A DNA stretch of 55,135 nucleotides from Treponema sp. (GTDB lineage Bacteria > Spirochaetota > Spirochaetia > Treponematales > Treponemataceae), in the NCBI GenBank assembly GCA_017549025.1, contig JAFYWB010000021.1, positions 1 through 55,135 on the forward strand, in the 5' to 3' direction. The number at the start of each line of letters is the position of its first letter. Position 1 is the first letter of the stretch. The translations under genes and the position numbers were made by a program. The notes beneath the pieces are model-generated. The model made no database searches and was not told the DNA's origin. It saw only the letters and a program-made list of their open reading frames with translations. Positions 40,499 through 48,216 of the stretch are shown here, in pieces.

Positions 40499-41770
40499 AT
40501 GGCAAAGGTCTTATCAATTATTCTTGGTGGCGGAAAGGGAACCCGTCTATATCCCCTAACAAAGGAACGTTCCAAGCCTGCAGTACCCTTTGGCGGTCGG
40601 CATAGAATTGTTGACATTCCAATTTCAAACTGTATCAACTCAGGTTTCCGTCAGATTTATATTTTGACTCAGTTTAACTCTGCATCCTTGCACATGCATA
40701 TTTCCAAGGCATACAACTTTGACCGATTTACCCACGGTTTCGTTGAGATTTTGGCCGCAGAGCAGACTCTGGAACATTCTGGTTGGTACGAAGGAACTGC
40801 AGACGCTGTTCGCAAGAACTTCGTTCACTTTGAAACCCAAAATCCCACTCACTACATCATCCTTTCTGGTGACCAGCTGTATCGCATGGACTTGAAGGCC
40901 TTCTTGGACAAGCACATTGCTTCTGGTGCAGATATTTCTATTGCCACTACCTGCGTAAACCGTGAGGATGCTTCTGGCTTTGGTATCATGAAGATTGACA
41001 AAAAGCAGCGTATTACAGCCTTTATGGAAAAGCCTGCTGCTGACTTGAACATCGATGACTGGAAGATTCCTGAGAATGCCCGTGATGGACTACCTGAAGG
41101 TAAGGACTACCTTGCTTCCATGGGTATCTATATCTTCAATGCAGATACCATGCGTGCAGCCTTGGACAATGATTTTACCGACTTTGGTAAGGAAATCATT
41201 CCTATGGCTATCAAGAAGTCAAAGGTGCAGTCCTACATCTACAATGGCTACTGGGAGGATATTGGAACTATCCGCAGCTTCTATGAGGCAAACCTGGATC
41301 TTACCCGCATCAATCCCAAGTTCAATTTCTACGATGAGGATCAGCCCATTTACACCCATCCCCGCAACCTGCCTCCTTCCAAGCTGAATCGGGCAGAGAT
41401 GAACCGTTCCTTGGCCACAGAGGGATGTGTTATTACTGATGCTATCATTAACGACTCAATTATCGGTGTGCGAACCATCATTGAAGGTGGCACTGAGTTG
41501 AATGGTGTTATCTGTATGGGTGCCGACAGCTACGAAAACGAGGAGCAGAAAAAGCTTATTGCAGAGCGAGGTATTCCTCACTTGGGAATTGGCCGCAACT
41601 GTAAGATTGCCAATACAATCATAGACAAGAATGCTCGCATTGGTGATAATTGTCAGATTGGTGTTAGTGGCAAGGTATACGAAGATGGTGAGCATGGAGA
41701 GTTCTTCACTTCTAACGGAATTATTATTATCCGAAAGAATGCAGTAATCCCCGCTGGTACCATTTTCTAA
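40499..41770 (+). CDS. glgC: Glucose-1-phosphate adenylyltransferase
   Basis: 423 residues from the ATG at 40499 (GGAGG site); an upstream GTG overlaps that site. Makes ADP-glucose for glycogen synthesis. Nucleotide-binding start ILGGGKGTRLYPLTKERSKP, product loop EGTADAVRKN, DQLYRMD, GLPEGKDYLASMGIYIF, and a left-handed beta-helix C-terminus (GRNCKIANTIIDKNARIGDN). No other glycogen gene is adjacent. Confidence 0.95.
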   Translation: MAKVLSIILGGGKGTRLYPLTKERSKPAVPFGGRHRIVDIPISNCINSGFRQIYILTQFNSASLHMHISKAYNFDRFTHGFVEILAAEQTLEHSGWYEGTADAVRKNFVHFETQNPTHYIILSGDQLYRMDLKAFLDKHIASGADISIATTCVNREDASGFGIMKIDKKQRITAFMEKPAADLNIDDWKIPENARDGLPEGKDYLASMGIYIFNADTMRAALDNDFTDFGKEIIPMAIKKSKVQSYIYNGYWEDIGTIRSFYEANLDLTRINPKFNFYDEDQPIYTHPRNLPPSKLNRAEMNRSLATEGCVITDAIINDSIIGVRTIIEGGTELNGVICMGADSYENEEQKKLIAERGIPHLGIGRNCKIANTIIDKNARIGDNCQIGVSGKVYEDGEHGEFFTSNGIIIIRKNAVIPAGTIF

Positions 41771-41823
41771 GCCAGCCTAGACTGTTTTCTAAGCTAGAGT
41801 TTCAGTAATTTTAACTTCAGCAA

Positions 41824-41854
41824 AAAGACTCGATGTATATCGGGTCTTTTTTTT
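41824..41854 (+). terminator. Intrinsic terminator of glgC
   Basis: AAAGAC(T)CGAT / ATCG(G)GTCTTT followed by T residues. Confidence 0.85.
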
Positions 41855-41869
41855 ATGGGCACGTGAGCC

Positions 41870-41904
41870 CGTGAAAATATGAAGCGAAGCGGAATATTTT
41901 CACA
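41870..41904. repeat. Inverted repeat beside the IS200 left end
   Basis: GTGAAAATAT / ATATTTTCAC around GAAGCGAAGCGGA. It lies between the glgC terminator and the IS left-end hairpin, and may be part of the target. Confidence 0.6.
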
Positions 41905-42018
41905 ATAAACCACCCGCTATGCGGGTGGTGGGCAAAAGCTTATAGCAAAAAAAACTTTCCTCGAAGGTGTACAATAAGATTGTTCAAGTCTATTGCAAGC
42001 CACCAAGGAGGAAAGTAA

Positions 42019-42480
42019 ATGGCAAATATAAGAGACTCGTTGAGTCATACCAAGTGGTTGTGTAAATATCATATAGTATTTACACCGAAGTATAGAAGAA
42101 AAGCAATATATGGACAATACAAAGAAAGTATTGGAAAGATATTGCGGCAGTTGTGTAACTACAAGGGCGTGGAAATAATAGAAGGGCATCTAATGCCTGA
42201 CCATATACACATGCTAGTAAGTATACCACCAAAGTACAGTGTGTCGCAATTTATGGGTTACTTAAAAGGAAAAAGTAGCTTAATGATATTTGATAGGCAC
42301 GCAAATTTGAAATATAAGTTTGGAAATCGACATTTTTGGGCAGAAGGATATTATGTGAGTACAGTTGGATTAAATGAAGCAACGATTGCCAAATATATCC
42401 GGGAACAAGAAGCACACGATATTGCGATGGATAAACTTACAGAAAAAGAATACGAGGACCCTTTTAAGGGTAGCAAGTAG
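42019..42480 (+). CDS. tnpA: IS200/IS605 family transposase TnpA
   Basis: 153 residues, full length for IS200 TnpA. HUH single-strand transposase (Y1_Tnp): KYHIVFTPKYRRKAIYG at the start, the HUH-type metal site GHLMPDHIHMLVSIPP and the catalytic Tyr in AEGYYVSTVGLNEATI, followed by IAKYIREQE. All motifs are intact, so the element may be active. Translation should be low because GGAGG is inside a stem. Confidence 0.95.
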   Translation: MANIRDSLSHTKWLCKYHIVFTPKYRRKAIYGQYKESIGKILRQLCNYKGVEIIEGHLMPDHIHMLVSIPPKYSVSQFMGYLKGKSSLMIFDRHANLKYKFGNRHFWAEGYYVSTVGLNEATIAKYIREQEAHDIAMDKLTEKEYEDPFKGSK

Positions 42481-42593
42481 TACAAACGGCTCTTCAAGAG
42501 CCTGCGGGTGACAAGTTGCAATAGGCTTGAACGTATGTGAAAGCGAGGGACTTAAGTCTCAGCTTGAGATCCTAGCCTTATAGGCTAAGAGCA
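42481..42593 (+). other. Structured non-coding right part of the IS200 element
   Basis: 113 bases after tnpA with several stems (CTCTT/AAGAG, AAGTCTCAGCTTGAGATCCT region, CTAGCC/GGCTAAG) before the right-end hairpin. It is longer than needed for transposase recognition. Possibly a small RNA, or a relic of a tnpB-linked guide RNA. Confidence 0.4.
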
Positions 42594-42667
42594 AACCACC
42601 CGTTTGACGGGTGGTTGTGATTGAAAAAAAAAAAGTGGCCAGCTTAGAACTGGCCACTGGGTAACTA

Positions 42668-44107
42668 TTATCTTATCTTTCGTAAAAAGGCGTCTTTGAA
42701 ACCAAGGCTCTTGAATCGGGCCAAAATTGCTCCGTATTCATCAACATTCAAAGGACCAACCATCATCTGCATGGCCTTACCGCTTTTAAGAGGCACCATA
42801 ACAAAGGGATACTTGCTGCCGTACTCCTTCAACATCCGATCGATGTTTTCCTGTTCTGCAAAGGTGGCAACCTGCACGTAATATTTTCCAGATTCCAGCT
42901 GGTCAAGGGATTTTATCATATCCTTTTGGTCTGTAGTTCCCAAGCTACTGGAAGGTGTTACATTTCTTGCCAAAGCACTTTCAACAGGTACGGGAACAAA
43001 GGTTGAATCTGCTTCTGGTGCTGGTGAAATGTCCTCTGGTGAATTTTCTTCAGCCAATGGAGCTTCCTCAGCTGGTGGGTTTTCTTCTACTGGAGGGTTA
43101 TCCTCCGCCGGAGGGTTATCCTCCGCCGGAACCAGAATAATGGGAGCAAAGGGATCTACTAATGAATCATCTGCTGCCAAGTACTCGTCTGCAAAGATAG
43201 TGTCTTCTGGAGAAGGCCATTCTTCTAGTGGTGTCAGTGATGATTCCTCCTCTGGAGTCATCACGATGGCTTCTTCAATTCCAGCTCCATCTTCTGCAAG
43301 GGATTCGTCAGCTGCTTCTTCTGTAGTAGCTTCTTCTGGGATTTCTTCAGATAGGGCTTCATCAATAGGCTCTTCCTCAAGGGCAGCCAGCTCAGGTTCG
43401 TTTTCAAAGCCAGAGAAGGGGTCTTCACTGAGGGATTCTACGATATATACTGGATCGTGCTCTGCCAGAACATGGTTCATGGGTACTTCTTCTACAGCGG
43501 TAATAGCAACCTCTTTTGATACCATTTCCTCTGTAGCTGGTTCATAGGCCAGAGCAATAGCTTCTTCAGCTGCTGTTGTTTCTGGCAGGTTTTCTTCAGC
43601 AAAAGTTTCTTCTGGCAGCGGTGCTTCTGCTACAGCTTTTTCTGGGGTGGTTGTACCTAAGGTCTCATCCAAGGAATTGAGCTTGGAATCTAGGTTGTCC
43701 CGCATCTGATTGGGCAACAAGGGATCAGTAGCTGTGTCTGCTACCAAAGTTCCTGTACCAGTGCCAGCTTCGTCCAGCATTCCTGTTCGTTTGGTAATCT
43801 TAACTTGGGTATTTGAGTCTGGAGTAATAAAAAGCTTGTCTGCAGCTTCTGGTGAAAGAAGGATTGCAACACCAGCGGAAGGATCAATGGAACCGAGAAT
43901 CAACACGTTGATGGTGATTCCTGTGGCAGGGTTGGTAACACTTACACTGTCTCCAGGAAGGTAGCCCACTGTCTTTGCAAACAAGCCTGCTGGGAGAACC
44001 CCTTCTTCGGCTACCACTGCCCGTCCATCTAAGGATGGCTTAGAGGTGGCAAAGGTAAGGGTTGCAGTCAATGTGATAATCAGCAGTGAAAAAATAAACC
44101 GTCTCAT
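42668..44107 (-). CDS. Secreted SPOR-domain protein with DPBB-like N-terminus
   Basis: 479 residues, ATG after AGAGGAT. Signal peptide MRRFIFSLLIITLTATLTFA. Residues about 28-115 look like a double-psi beta-barrel as in RlpA-type proteins (LPAGLFAKTVGYLPGD, SVTNPATGITINVL). The middle (120-400) is acidic and Ala/Glu/Pro-rich, with short repeats such as PPAEDN, and likely unfolded. The last 80 residues are a SPOR domain (GKYYVQVATFAEQEN, KAMQMMVGPLNVDE) that binds denuded peptidoglycan at division sites. A role in septum or wall remodelling is plausible. Second gene of a two-gene operon. Confidence 0.8.
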   Translation of the reverse strand: MRRFIFSLLIITLTATLTFATSKPSLDGRAVVAEEGVLPAGLFAKTVGYLPGDSVSVTNPATGITINVLILGSIDPSAGVAILLSPEAADKLFITPDSNTQVKITKRTGMLDEAGTGTGTLVADTATDPLLPNQMRDNLDSKLNSLDETLGTTTPEKAVAEAPLPEETFAEENLPETTAAEEAIALAYEPATEEMVSKEVAITAVEEVPMNHVLAEHDPVYIVESLSEDPFSGFENEPELAALEEEPIDEALSEEIPEEATTEEAADESLAEDGAGIEEAIVMTPEEESSLTPLEEWPSPEDTIFADEYLAADDSLVDPFAPIILVPAEDNPPAEDNPPVEENPPAEEAPLAEENSPEDISPAPEADSTFVPVPVESALARNVTPSSSLGTTDQKDMIKSLDQLESGKYYVQVATFAEQENIDRMLKEYGSKYPFVMVPLKSGKAMQMMVGPLNVDEYGAILARFKSLGFKDAFLRKIR

Positions 44108-44124
44108 AATCTATCCTCTTTTTC

Positions 44125-44643
44125 TTAGTTTTTCTTCCGCAATGCAGTATTGATAGCCTTTGCTAATTGTTGTCCAAAGGTACTAATTCCTTTTGCAGAA
44201 TTATCCATTTGTATCAGTTGTCCTGGTTTTTCTGTTCCTGCATCAATTTGTTGTCTATCCTGCACCTTCACTAGGCTCCACTGAGCCTGCTCAACGTTGG
44301 AAAGGAGGTTCAACTCTGATGCATCTGATTTCTTTCGGTTAAAATACACGGTGATGTATGCAAGGTAGTCGGCACCACCGTTAATGGCATCATCGAGGGA
44401 GAGAATCATACCGTTTTGTGCCTTTTCCTTGTCAGAAATGATAGGTGAATTTGATACGATGTAGCCCTGTGAAAACATAAAATCCATAATGCTTTCTTCA
44501 ATCAGCAATGAGGAATCTGATGCATCTTCATGAGCATCGTCCATCTGTACAATCTGAATGGAGATTGTGGTTGCACCTGCAGGCAATGCTACAAGGCAAA
44601 AAAGGAGACAAAGCCACCACACAAGCGGATTCTTTTTATTCAT
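44125..44643 (-). CDS. Secreted protein of unknown function
   Basis: 172 residues from the ATG at 44643; a GTG two codons upstream is possible. Signal peptide (KKNPLVWWLCLLFCLVALPAGA). The mature part has alternating strand and helix (TISIQIVQMDD, DYLAYITVYFNRKK, AQWSLVKVQDRQ) and ends in a helix, which resembles small periplasmic proteins of spirochaetes but matches no family I know. It is 17 bases upstream of the SPOR gene and probably works with it. Confidence 0.7.
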   Translation of the reverse strand: MNKKNPLVWWLCLLFCLVALPAGATTISIQIVQMDDAHEDASDSSLLIEESIMDFMFSQGYIVSNSPIISDKEKAQNGMILSLDDAINGGADYLAYITVYFNRKKSDASELNLLSNVEQAQWSLVKVQDRQQIDAGTEKPGQLIQMDNSAKGISTFGQQLAKAINTALRKKN

Positions 44644-44853
44644 TCCCACCCCCAGACAACAAGCTTGTTGTCAGAATGCTTTTTTCGGAAGATTTTTTTG
44701 GATGAATATCCTCAGAATTTCCAGAAAAGAAGCGTTAATTGGCATTCCTTAGATTTTAAAAGGACACCTTTTTATATATCGACTTTTTTTTTTTAGGGAT
44801 TAGAACTAGTTGCAAAAGTCATGACAATTTTCCCTTCATTTTACGACTTTACA

Positions 44854-44882
44854 TTGAAGAAATGAGTTTTGTGTGCTATAGT
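44854..44882 (+). promoter_or_regulatory. Promoter of the LoaP-like operon, probably leaderless
   Basis: TTGAAG (44854-44859), 17-bp spacer, TATAGT (44877-44882), eight bases to the ATG at 44891, no ribosome site. The 247-bp gap to the divergent operon otherwise holds only a weak AAAGTC/GACTTT pair. Confidence 0.6.
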
Positions 44883-44890
44883 CTTGCTAT

Positions 44891-45463
44891 ATGAATTATT
44901 ATGCGGTTCAAGTGATGGGCTCTCGGGAAGAGACGTTCATCCAATGGATGATGCACCACCAAGAGGAAATCTCAACAGATATCCGTTTTTTCTTTCCTCG
45001 GCGTAGGCTCACTATCCGCAGGCAGGGCAAGCATTTTCAGGAGCTGTATCCCGTGTTTCCTGGCTATGTTTTTGTGGAGGCTTCTGAAGTCAGTATTCAG
45101 TTGTATAAACTGGTTCGTCGTGCTCCCTATTTTTGTCGGTTTTTGCCCAGTAATGATAATATTCAGCCTTTGGGAGCCAGAGATTTGGCTATTTTGGTGC
45201 ATTTTATCGGTAACAATGATATTGCAGAAAGCTCCAAGGTATATTTTGATGAAAATGATCGAATTGTTGTTGTTTCCGGCCCCTTGAGTGGTATGGAGGG
45301 AAACATTGTTAAGGTTGACAGACGAAAAAAACGAGCAAAGGTTCGGTTGGATTTTGCTAACGAAGCCTTTCATCTTGATTTGGCCTTTGACGTGATTGAG
45401 CGTTCTTCAAAAGGGGCTTCTTCGGTAGAAGAATCACTCAAAGAGCCTGATAAAAATAAGTAA
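44891..45463 (+). CDS. NusG paralogue, LoaP/RfaH/UpxY-like antiterminator
   Basis: 190 residues. NGN domain (about 1-110) with YYAVQVMGSREETFIQWM and the characteristic YPVFPGYVFVE, then a KOW domain (125-165) with DRIVVVSGPLSGMEGNIV. Sequence and position at the head of a sugar-nucleotide operon mark it as a specialised NusG that lets RNA polymerase read through terminators in its target operon. LoaP is the form known from Firmicutes and spirochaetes. The acidic C-terminal tail (about 165-190) is extra. Confidence 0.82.
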   Translation: MNYYAVQVMGSREETFIQWMMHHQEEISTDIRFFFPRRRLTIRRQGKHFQELYPVFPGYVFVEASEVSIQLYKLVRRAPYFCRFLPSNDNIQPLGARDLAILVHFIGNNDIAESSKVYFDENDRIVVVSGPLSGMEGNIVKVDRRKKRAKVRLDFANEAFHLDLAFDVIERSSKGASSVEESLKEPDKNK

Positions 45464-45488
45464 AAATGTGTGTCTGGGGGAGGTTGTT

Positions 45489-46973
45489 ATGATTGGGCAG
45501 ACTGGAAAGAAATTGTACATAATTGGAGCTGGCTTTGCAGGCCAGATGATTGCGGAGGAAATTGCTCGCAAAAAGATTTTTGGTCGAGTGGTAGCCTTTC
45601 TTGACGATGATGCTACCATCATTGGTTCCGAGATTGATGGCATTCCTGTGTTAGGCCCCATAGATAAAACCATTCCTATTTTGGGCTTTGAGGATGGAGA
45701 TGAGGCTATTATTGCCATGCCCAGTACTCCCAACGACAGAATCAGAACGGTATACGATGGCCTGCGACGGCGTGGTTTTAGTCGCATTAAGATTTTGCCT
45801 GCCATTTCTCAAATTATAGACGGAAACGCCCACTTTATCCAAACTCGAGAAATCGATCCCTTGGACATTTTAGGAAGAACTCCCGTAACCATTCCTCTGA
45901 AAAAAAGCTTGGCCTACCTACGAGGACGGCGGGTGCTGATTACTGGGGCTGGTGGTTCTATCGGTTCAGAGTTGGCCCGCCAGCTTTTGTCAGGAGGTGC
46001 CCAGCGGCTCTATCTTTTGGGCCACGGAGAAAACTCCATCTACTTGATAGACCGTGAGCTTCGGACCCTGCAGCGGGAAGGGGTGGGGGAAAAGGCCACC
46101 ATCATTCCCATTATTGGTGATTTGAAGGACAGGGAATATACCCGCCACATTGTTTCTAAGCTGCGCTGTGATGTGATTTTTCACTGTGCAGCCTACAAGC
46201 ACGTTCCCTTGATGGAAGAAAATCCTGTGGCGGTTATTGAAAATAATGTTTTTGGAACAAAAAACCTGTTGGATGCGGCCTTGGAAAATGGAGTCCATCG
46301 GTTTGTGTTGATTTCCACCGACAAGGCAGTGTCTCCAGTTTCTGTTTATGGCGTGTCAAAGATGCTCTGCGAAAAGCTGGTGCTGGATGCTGCCAACAAG
46401 GCTCAGGTGCAGGATTCCTTTATGTTCGTTCGCTTTGGTAATGTGCTTGGTTCACGGGGCTCAGTGCTGCCAGTGTTTATGGACCAGCTGAAAGCAGGCT
46501 TGCCCCTGACAGTAACCCACCCAGAGATGAAACGCTTTTTCATGACCATTCCAGAAGCCTGTTCCTTGGTGCTGGAAACTGGCGGGGTAGGGCAAAATGG
46601 TTCCACCTACCTTTTGGATATGGGAGAGCCAATAAAAATCCTTGATTTGGCTGAACAGGTGATTCGATTTTCTGGCTATGAGCCTTATAAAGATGTGGAC
46701 ATCATTCTTACGGGATTGCGGAAGGGAGAGCGGCTGGATGAACCTTTATGGCTGGAAGAAGAGGATCCTACTCCCACGGAGTATCCAAAGATTTTACGGC
46801 TCCGCAGTACTTCCATGGGAGAAGGTTTGCAGACATTGCTGGATAAATTGGAGCCAACCTGTATTTTCAATCCCGCCAAGGCTGATTTGTATCGGAACTC
46901 AGAATATCTTGTACAAACCCTTTGTGATGCAGTTCCCTCGTTAAAGGAGTTTTATGATGAGCAAGGCCGATAA
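45489..46973 (+). CDS. Nucleotide-sugar 4,6-dehydratase/epimerase (CapD/WbpM-like), soluble form
   Basis: 494 residues from the ATG at 45489 after GGGGGAGG. An N-terminal CoA-binding-like Rossmann domain (KLYIIGAGFAGQMIAEEIA) precedes the SDR domain (ITGAGGSIGSELARQL; FHCAAYKHVPLMEENP; ISTDKAVSPVSVYGVSK). The four membrane helices of WbpM/CapD are absent. The active-site triplet is Ser-Tyr-Lys (YGVSK), not the Ser-Met-Lys usual in WbpM/PglF. Likely makes UDP-4-keto-6-deoxy-hexose for the aminotransferase that follows and overlaps it by 20 bases. Confidence 0.85.
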   Translation: MIGQTGKKLYIIGAGFAGQMIAEEIARKKIFGRVVAFLDDDATIIGSEIDGIPVLGPIDKTIPILGFEDGDEAIIAMPSTPNDRIRTVYDGLRRRGFSRIKILPAISQIIDGNAHFIQTREIDPLDILGRTPVTIPLKKSLAYLRGRRVLITGAGGSIGSELARQLLSGGAQRLYLLGHGENSIYLIDRELRTLQREGVGEKATIIPIIGDLKDREYTRHIVSKLRCDVIFHCAAYKHVPLMEENPVAVIENNVFGTKNLLDAALENGVHRFVLISTDKAVSPVSVYGVSKMLCEKLVLDAANKAQVQDSFMFVRFGNVLGSRGSVLPVFMDQLKAGLPLTVTHPEMKRFFMTIPEACSLVLETGGVGQNGSTYLLDMGEPIKILDLAEQVIRFSGYEPYKDVDIILTGLRKGERLDEPLWLEEEDPTPTEYPKILRLRSTSMGEGLQTLLDKLEPTCIFNPAKADLYRNSEYLVQTLCDAVPSLKEFYDEQGR

Positions 46974-48216
46974 TCAGCCCCTTGATTTTATTCCCTTTTC
47001 TGTGCCAGCTGTTGGACAGGAAGAAAAGGATGCAGTGCTTCGGGTAATGGATTCTGGCTGGCTCACCACTGCCAAGGAAGCCCTAGCCTTTGAGCAGGAA
47101 TTTGCTGGCTTTGTTGGTGGAGCCCAAGGAGAGGCTTCTGGTGGGGAAATAAAAGCTCTGGCGGTAAATAGTGCTACCAGTGGCTTGCAGCTGGCGTACC
47201 AAGCCTGTGGTGTGGGTTTTGACTGGGTGAGTGGCGGGATTTCCGCTTCAGGAAAAAAATATTCCACACCGGGAAAAATCCTTACCACACCCTATACCTT
47301 TGCTTCCACTGCCACTGCTGCCTGCCATCTTGGTGGTGGAGTAGTGTATGCCGACGTGGAAGCTGACGGCTACAACATAGATCCTGCCCAGGTGGAGCGG
47401 CGATTGGCCCAAGACAAGGAGATTCGGGCGGTGGTACCAGTGCATATTGCGGGCCTTCCCTGCAATATGGATGAGATTTGTGCCATTGCTGCAAAATATG
47501 GTGTGCCAGTGGTGGAGGATGCTGCCCACGCCTTTCCCTCAAAAACAAAGAATGGCTATGCAGGAACCTTAGGTGACATTGGGGTGTATTCCTTTTATGC
47601 CACCAAAACCATTACCACAGCGGAAGGCGGCATGATCTGTACCAAAAATCCTGAGTACCATAAGTTCATGTCCACCATGAGAATGCACGGTATAGACCGA
47701 CCAGTGTGGAACCGCTACACCTCTGAAAAGGCTTCTTGGGAATACGATGTGGTGGCACCTGGTTATAAATTTAACTTGCCAGATGTTCTTGCAGCCATGG
47801 GACGGGTGCAGCTCCAGAAGGCAGACCTTCTTTTCCAGCAGCGAAAGGCCATTGCCCAGCAATATAACCAAGCCTTTGCTGATTGCGATTTTTTGCAGCT
47901 ACCTCCCGACGGTGACGGAAATGCTTGGCATTTGTATATTTTGCGGGTGGTGCCAGAAAAATTAAAGCTGAGTCGCAATGAGTTTACCCAAAAGCTCCAG
48001 GAAGCAGGCTTAGGCATTTCCATGCACTTTATTCCCCATTTCCGCCTGTCTTATCTGCGTCAAACCTTTGGCCTTAATGCAGCTGACTATCCCAATGCAC
48101 AAAAACGCTTTGAAACAAGCTTTTCTCTGCCATTTTGGCCTGGTATGAGTCAGGAAATGGTGGAGCGGGTTATTGATACTGTAGTACAGTTAGGTCGAAC
48201 ATATTATGGCAACTAA
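46954..48216 (+). CDS. DegT/DnrJ/EryC1/StrS sugar aminotransferase
   Basis: 420 residues (419 if the adjacent second ATG is used), AAAGGAG site inside the previous gene. PLP enzyme that aminates keto sugars. Cofactor contacts: VNSATSGLQLAY, VVEDAAHAFPS and the Schiff-base Lys in SFYATKTITTAEGGM. It should act on the 4-keto product of the preceding enzyme to give a UDP-4-amino-sugar for a surface glycan. The next gene overlaps it by 11 bases. Confidence 0.9.
   Translation: MMSKADNQPLDFIPFSVPAVGQEEKDAVLRVMDSGWLTTAKEALAFEQEFAGFVGGAQGEASGGEIKALAVNSATSGLQLAYQACGVGFDWVSGGISASGKKYSTPGKILTTPYTFASTATAACHLGGGVVYADVEADGYNIDPAQVERRLAQDKEIRAVVPVHIAGLPCNMDEICAIAAKYGVPVVEDAAHAFPSKTKNGYAGTLGDIGVYSFYATKTITTAEGGMICTKNPEYHKFMSTMRMHGIDRPVWNRYTSEKASWEYDVVAPGYKFNLPDVLAAMGRVQLQKADLLFQQRKAIAQQYNQAFADCDFLQLPPDGDGNAWHLYILRVVPEKLKLSRNEFTQKLQEAGLGISMHFIPHFRLSYLRQTFGLNAADYPNAQKRFETSFSLPFWPGMSQEMVERVIDTVVQLGRTYYGN

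Larger units (their letters stand above)
41905..42620 (+). mobile_element. IS200-type insertion sequence (IS200/IS605 family)
   Basis: About 715 bp with one HUH transposase gene and no tnpB. Left-end hairpin ACCACCCGC-TAT-GCGGGTGGT (41909-41929) and right-end hairpin AACCACCCG-TTTGA-CGGGTGGTT (42594-42616) are the subterminal structures recognised by TnpA. Outer boundaries are approximate because these elements make no target duplication. Inside, ACTTTCCTC (41954-41962) pairs with GAGGAAAGT (42008-42016), hiding the tnpA ribosome site, the classic IS200 control. Confidence 0.9.
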
